The notes under the pieces are model-generated. The model made no database searches. It saw only the letters and a program-made list of their open reading frames with translations, and was not told the DNA's origin. Of a stretch of DNA of 14,326 nucleotides, positions 10,199 through 14,326 are shown piece after piece. Every line of letters begins with the position of its first letter. Within the stretch, counting starts at the first letter, position 1. A program made the position numbers and the translations under genes. This DNA is from Deltaproteobacteria bacterium (GTDB lineage: Bacteria > Myxococcota_A > UBA9160 > JAFDET01), in NCBI GenBank assembly GCA_019310195.1, contig JAFDET010000113.1:1-14326 (forward strand), written 5' to 3'.

Positions 10199-13100
10199 CT
10201 AAGACGGGCCAGGCTGCGCACCTTTCTCGCCCGAAGCCTCCGTCGAGCCTGCGTGAGGCATGCCGACACTCCTCACGAGCGCAAAGACCACCGGGATCAC
10301 CACCAGAGTAAGCACGGTGGCAGAGACCAGGCCGCCCACCATGGGTGCCGCGATCCGGCGCATCGTCTCCGAGCCGGTCCCAGTGCCCCACATGATCGGC
10401 AGCAGGCCGGCGATGGTCGACGTGACCGTCATCATGATCGGCCTCAAGCGCAGCCCGGCACCCTCCCGCACGGCCGCCACGAGATCGCTGCGCGTGCGCA
10501 GCCTGCCCTCACGTTGGAACCTCGAAACCGCCTCCTCGAGAAAAACCAACAGGATCACGCCCAGCTCTGCGGAGACTCCGGCCAAGGCAATGAATCCGAC
10601 GCCGACCGCCACGCTCAGGTTGTAGTCGAGCAGCCACAGCAGCCACACGCCTCCCACCAGACCGAACGGCAGCGTCAGCATCACGATCAGCGCGTCCGAG
10701 AGCTTCCGGAAGTTCAGGTACAGCAGCAGGAAGATGATGCCAATGGTAATGGGCACGACCACACGCAGTCGCTTGGCGGCACGCTCCATGTATTCGTACT
10801 GCCCGCTCCAGGCAATCGTGTACCCGGGTGGAAGCTCCAGAGCGTCGGCCAGGGTCTTCCGCGCTCGCCCCACCCAGGTGCCCACGTCCACCCCGTCCAG
10901 GTCGACGTAGATCCAGGCGTTCAGGCGGGCGTTCTCGCTCTTGATCGAGGGCGGCCCCTTGCGGATCTCGAGCTTGGCGAGCTGGGAGAGTGGAACCTGG
11001 GCCCCGACCGGGGTCGACACCAGCACTCGGCGCAGCATGGTCAGATTGTCGCGCAGCTCGCGCGAGTAGCGCAGGTTGACCGGATAGCGCTCGAGGCCCT
11101 CGACGGTCCAGGTGACGTTCATCCCGCCGATCGCGGACTGAATCACGTCCTGCACGTCGCCGACCGTGAGGCCATAGCGGGCGATCTCGCGTCGGTCGAT
11201 CTCGAAGTCCAGATAGTTGCCGCCGACCACTCGTTCCGCGTACACGCTCAACGTTCCGGGCTCGTTGCGGAGGATCGCCTCGATCCGTTGCCCCACGTCT
11301 TGCAGAACACCCAGGTCGGGGCCCGCAATCTTGATTCCCACGGGAGTCTTGATTCCGGTGGAAAGCATGTCGATCCGGGTCTTGATCGGCATGGTCCACG
11401 CGTTGGTGAGCCCGGGCACCTTCACGGCCGCGTCCAGCTCGGCGATCAGCTTCTGGATGGTCATGCCGGGCCGCCACTGGTCGCGCGGCTTCAGCGTGAT
11501 GGTGGTTTCGATCATCGAGAGCGGGGCGGGATCCGTAGCGGTCTCGGCTCGACCGATCTTGCCGAAGACGCGATGCACCTCGGGAAACTGCCCGATCATG
11601 CGGTCGGTCTGCTGGAGGAGCTCACGCGCCTTGGTCACCGAGATCCCCGGAAGCGTGGTCGGCATGTAGAGCAGATCGCCCTCGTTCAAGGGAGGCATGA
11701 ACTCGGATCCGAGCTGACGCAACGGCACCAGGGTCGCCACGAGAACGAGCCCGGCGCCCGCGAGAACCCAGACCTTGCGTCGCAATACCAAGCGGATCAC
11801 CGGCGCATAGGCTCGGAGGAGAAGCCGGTTCAGGGGATTCCTCGCCTCCGGAACGATCCGCCCCCGGACGAACCACATCATCAGCATGGGCACGGCGGTG
11901 ATGGCCAGCATGGCGGCCCCGGCCATGGCGTAGGTCTTGGTGAAAGCCAGGGGGCGGAAGAGGCGACCCTCCTGGGCCTGGAGCGCGAAGACCGGGAGAA
12001 ACGACACCGTGATGATGAGCAGCGAGAAGAAGAGCGCCGGACCCACTTCCGTCGCGGCGTCGATCAAGATGCGTGCTCGCGGCTTCTTGCCCTCGTCTCG
12101 CTCGAGGTGCTTGTGGGCATTCTCGATCATCACGACGGCAGCATCCACCATGGCGCCGATCGCGATGGCCACTCCCCCGAGCGACATGATGTTGGCGGTC
12201 ATGCCTTGCTGATACATGATCACGAACGAGATCAACACGCCGAGCGGGAGGGTCAGCACGGCCACGAAGGCGCTACGCAGGTGGAAGAGGAAGGCGACGC
12301 AAATGAGCGCGACGATCAGGATCTCCTGCACCAGCTTCTCACGGAGGTTCTCCACCGCCCGCTCGATGAGCCCCGAGCGGTCGTAGACCTCCACCAGCTC
12401 CACGCCGTCCGGCAGGCCGGCTTCGAGGGTGCGCAGCTTCTCCTTGACGTTGTGGATGACCTCGAGGGCATTCTCGCCGGACCGCATCACCACGATGCCG
12501 GCGGCGACCTCCCCCTCGCCGTTGAGCTCCGTGAGGCCCCGGCGCAGCTCCGGTCCCATGTGGATGAATGCCACGTCGCGCAGCAGAACGGGCGTTCCCC
12601 GGCCGTCGGTTCCGATGGCGATGCTCTTCAAGTCCTCCACCGACTTGATGTAGCCGAGGCCCCGGACCATGAACTCGCTCTCGGCCATCTCTATGAGGCG
12701 ACCGCCAACGTCGTTGTTGCTGCGTTGAATGGCCTTGCGGATCTGCGGCAAGGAAATTCCGTAGGCGGCCAAGGCGTTGGGATCGACCTCCACCTGGTAT
12801 TGGCGAACGAATCCGCCGATGCTCGCCACCTCGGCCACGCCGGGGACCGTCTGGAGCTCGTAACGCAGATACCAGTCCTGGATGGAACGCAGGTCCGCCA
12901 GATCGTGCTGCCCAGTCCGGTCCACGAGCGCGTACTCGTAGACCCACCCTACGCCCGTGGCGTCCGGACCCAGGGTTGGCGTGACTCCTTGCGGGAGCCG
13001 GCCGGAGACGAAGTTCAGGTACTCGAGGACGCGGCTGCGCGCCCAGTAGAGGTCCGTGCCGTCCTCGAAGATCACGTAGACGAAGGAGAAGCCGAAGAAC

Positions 13101-13357
13101 GAGTAGCCGCGCACGACCTTGGAGAACGGAACGGACAGCATGGCCGTGGTGAGCGGATACGTGACCTGATCTTCGACCACCTGGGGAGCCTGACCCGGGA
13201 ACTCGGTGAAGACGATCACCTGGACGTCGGAGAGGTCCGGGATGGCGTCGAGTGGCATCTGGGTGATCGCGTAGCCGCCCCACGCCAGCAGCGCGACGAT
13301 GCCCAGGCCCACCAGGAAGGGATTGGTGGCCGAGCCCTCGATGATCCGTCGGAGCAT
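10199..13357 (-). CDS. cusA: CusA-type RND efflux pump, Cu(I)/Ag(I) exporter
   Basis: Inner-membrane proton-driven RND pump of 1052 residues (E. coli CusA 1047) that exports monovalent copper or silver through a tripartite complex. Membrane helices include about 14-32, a block at 340-500, 530-547, and a C-terminal block at 868-1030. The proton-relay Asp405 lies in GAMVDAAVVMIEN. The three methionines that bind Cu(I) in E. coli CusA (M573, M623, M672) have counterparts M565 in LLYMP, M615 in APLSM and M664 in RIDMLSTG, with identical 50/49 spacing. This favours CusA over the divalent-metal CzcA. The start ATG at 13357 is 3 bases after the cusB stop, with GAGGAG inside the last cusB codons, so the pair is translationally coupled. 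The stop is 14 bases from the convergent GH3 stop. Sampled lines here are visibly less GC-rich than lon or GH3. The gene is intact. Confidence 0.95.
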   Translation of the reverse strand: MLRRIIEGSATNPFLVGLGIVALLAWGGYAITQMPLDAIPDLSDVQVIVFTEFPGQAPQVVEDQVTYPLTTAMLSVPFSKVVRGYSFFGFSFVYVIFEDGTDLYWARSRVLEYLNFVSGRLPQGVTPTLGPDATGVGWVYEYALVDRTGQHDLADLRSIQDWYLRYELQTVPGVAEVASIGGFVRQYQVEVDPNALAAYGISLPQIRKAIQRSNNDVGGRLIEMAESEFMVRGLGYIKSVEDLKSIAIGTDGRGTPVLLRDVAFIHMGPELRRGLTELNGEGEVAAGIVVMRSGENALEVIHNVKEKLRTLEAGLPDGVELVEVYDRSGLIERAVENLREKLVQEILIVALICVAFLFHLRSAFVAVLTLPLGVLISFVIMYQQGMTANIMSLGGVAIAIGAMVDAAVVMIENAHKHLERDEGKKPRARILIDAATEVGPALFFSLLIITVSFLPVFALQAQEGRLFRPLAFTKTYAMAGAAMLAITAVPMLMMWFVRGRIVPEARNPLNRLLLRAYAPVIRLVLRRKVWVLAGAGLVLVATLVPLRQLGSEFMPPLNEGDLLYMPTTLPGISVTKARELLQQTDRMIGQFPEVHRVFGKIGRAETATDPAPLSMIETTITLKPRDQWRPGMTIQKLIAELDAAVKVPGLTNAWTMPIKTRIDMLSTGIKTPVGIKIAGPDLGVLQDVGQRIEAILRNEPGTLSVYAERVVGGNYLDFEIDRREIARYGLTVGDVQDVIQSAIGGMNVTWTVEGLERYPVNLRYSRELRDNLTMLRRVLVSTPVGAQVPLSQLAKLEIRKGPPSIKSENARLNAWIYVDLDGVDVGTWVGRARKTLADALELPPGYTIAWSGQYEYMERAAKRLRVVVPITIGIIFLLLYLNFRKLSDALIVMLTLPFGLVGGVWLLWLLDYNLSVAVGVGFIALAGVSAELGVILLVFLEEAVSRFQREGRLRTRSDLVAAVREGAGLRLRPIMMTVTSTIAGLLPIMWGTGTGSETMRRIAAPMVGGLVSATVLTLVVIPVVFALVRSVGMPHAGSTEASGEKGAQPGPS

Positions 13358-13360
13358 CGA

Positions 13361-14326
13361 CTACTCCTCGGCTCGGAACCCGGGCATCTCGTGCCCCTCG
13401 TGCCCGGTATCCCCATCTGCTGTGCCCAGGAGCTTCTGCACCGCCTCCCGCAGCTTGCTCTCGCTGTCGATCAGGAACTGACCGGACGTCACGACCTCCT
13501 CACCATCACGGAGGCCGCTTCTCGCCTCCAGCCAGCCGTCACCCGAGTCGATTCCGACCTCCACGTCGCGGGGCTCGAAGCGCCCCTCCCCGAGCACGAC
13601 AATCACGAGGTTGCGCTTCCCGGAGCGGATCACCGCCTCCTCGGGGATCGCAAGCACATTCCGATGGACCTCGGTCTCGATCGTCACGTTGGCGAACATG
13701 TTGGGCTTGAGGGTGAGATCCTCATTGGGGAGCTCGAGTCGAACCCGGGCGGTGCGCGTCTTGGGGTCCAGGAAGGGATAGACGTATGTCACCTTTCCCT
13801 GGAAGCTCTGACCGGGCAGATAGCTGAGCTCGACGCTCCCCTTCTGTCCGGTCTGGATCCAGGGAAGCTCGTACTCGTAGACGTCGGCGTAGAGCCAGAC
13901 CCGAGACAGGTCGGCGATCGTGTACAAATTGGCGTTCGGGCTGACCTCCATGCCCTTGCGCACCATCATGTGGGTGACAACGCCGCTCGAGGGTGCGTAC
14001 AGGGTCAGGCTCTTGCGAACCTCTCCCGTTTCCAGGAGCCGGTCCACGTCGCGTTCCGGTATGTCCCACAGTTCGAGACGCCGACGGGTAGCGTCGAAGA
14101 GCGCAGCACCGCCCTCCGAGACGTCCGGGAAGGGACTCTCGGACGTCATGTCCCGGTAGCGCGCCGCGAGGAGGAGCTCCTCCTGAGTGGAGACGAGCTC
14201 CGGCGAGTAGATCTCGAGGAGCGGCTGCCCACGTTTCACCATCTCGCCCTCGTACTCTACGTAGAGGCGCTCGACCCAACCCTGGATCTTGGTGTGAACG
14301 TGGTCGACCAGCCGCTCGTCGTAGTC
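13361..14326 (-). CDS. cusB: CusB-type periplasmic adaptor (membrane fusion protein), N-terminus beyond window edge
   Basis: Adaptor of the tripartite metal efflux pump, linking CusA to an outer-membrane channel and passing metal to CusA in the periplasm. The visible 321 residues begin inside the barrel-sandwich domain: VDHVHTKIQGWVERLYVEYEG, then GQPLLEIYSPELVSTQEELL, typical of CusB. A helical-hairpin segment follows, then the beta-barrel and membrane-proximal parts, with LDPKTRTARVRLELPN and LKPNMFANV. The C-terminus is short and has two His and a Met (GHEGHEMPG), which might bind metal; that is a guess. The frame is open to the window edge, so the true start, signal peptide and any N-terminal metal-binding Met residues are not visible. 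The gene runs directly into cusA with a 3-base gap. Control would come from a promoter to the right of the window. Confidence 0.93.
   Translation of the reverse strand, partial: DYDERLVDHVHTKIQGWVERLYVEYEGEMVKRGQPLLEIYSPELVSTQEELLLAARYRDMTSESPFPDVSEGGAALFDATRRRLELWDIPERDVDRLLETGEVRKSLTLYAPSSGVVTHMMVRKGMEVSPNANLYTIADLSRVWLYADVYEYELPWIQTGQKGSVELSYLPGQSFQGKVTYVYPFLDPKTRTARVRLELPNEDLTLKPNMFANVTIETEVHRNVLAIPEEAVIRSGKRNLVIVVLGEGRFEPRDVEVGIDSGDGWLEARSGLRDGEEVVTSGQFLIDSESKLREAVQKLLGTADGDTGHEGHEMPGFRAEE
13364..13369 (-). promoter_or_regulatory. cusA ribosome binding site inside the end of cusB
   Basis: GAGGAG encodes the last two Glu codons of cusB and lies 6 nt before the cusA ATG, an ideal spacing. 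It implies that cusA translation is tied to cusB. Confidence 0.6.

Noticed and set aside
7762..10269. Minus-strand open frame of 835 codons covering the whole GH3 gene
   Set aside because: Long antisense frames arise from the GC-rich third codon positions of the GH3 gene. The sequence is Arg/Gly/His/Val/Ala-rich with no recognisable domain, while the plus strand carries all GH3 motifs.

Overview
The window is very GC-rich (sampled lines of the lon and GH3 regions run near 70%) and gene-dense, with no gene-free stretch longer than 140 bases. Its core is a minus-strand run in the order tRNA-Leu(UAG), tig, clpP, clpX, lon. From general knowledge, this order is common in Gram-negative bacteria, including lineages formerly called Deltaproteobacteria. 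A lipoprotein and a CusBA efflux system point to a diderm cell. The exact phylum cannot be read from this window. No mobile element, CRISPR array, integrase or phage gene was seen.

Layout. Positions 1-527 (minus) carry the N-terminal part of an uncharacterised lipoprotein, cut by the window edge. Positions 544-1743 (minus) carry a MacB/FtsX-type ABC transporter permease. Positions 1794-6180 (minus) carry lon, clpX and clpP, tightly packed. Positions 6181-6317 form the tig-clpP gap, with two GC-rich stem-loops. Positions 6318-7625 (minus) are tig, and 7663-7747 (minus) are a tRNA-Leu 37 bases upstream of it. Positions 7748-7845 are a short divergent intergenic region. Positions 7846-10184 (plus) are a glycoside hydrolase family 3 gene whose last about 90 codons are in a different frame. 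Positions 10199-13357 and 13361-14326 (both minus) are cusA and the larger part of cusB, convergent with the GH3 gene.

How the genes work together. Trigger factor meets nascent chains at the ribosome. ClpX unfolds substrates for the ClpP peptidase, and Lon is a second ATP-dependent protease, so tRNA-tig-clpP-clpX-lon forms a protein folding and degradation block. The permease and lipoprotein follow lon on the same strand and probably concern envelope transport or maintenance, but their ATPase partner is not visible. CusB and CusA are the periplasmic adaptor and inner-membrane pump of a tripartite Cu(I)/Ag(I) exporter. The outer-membrane channel and any metal-sensing regulator would lie beyond the right edge. 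The GH3 enzyme has no visible signal peptide and would act on sugars in the cytoplasm if functional.

I see no convincing undescribed system. The points most worth a second look are the frameshift in the GH3 gene, the stem-loops in the tig-clpP gap and over the lon ribosome-binding site, and the permease-lipoprotein pair that lacks an ATPase.
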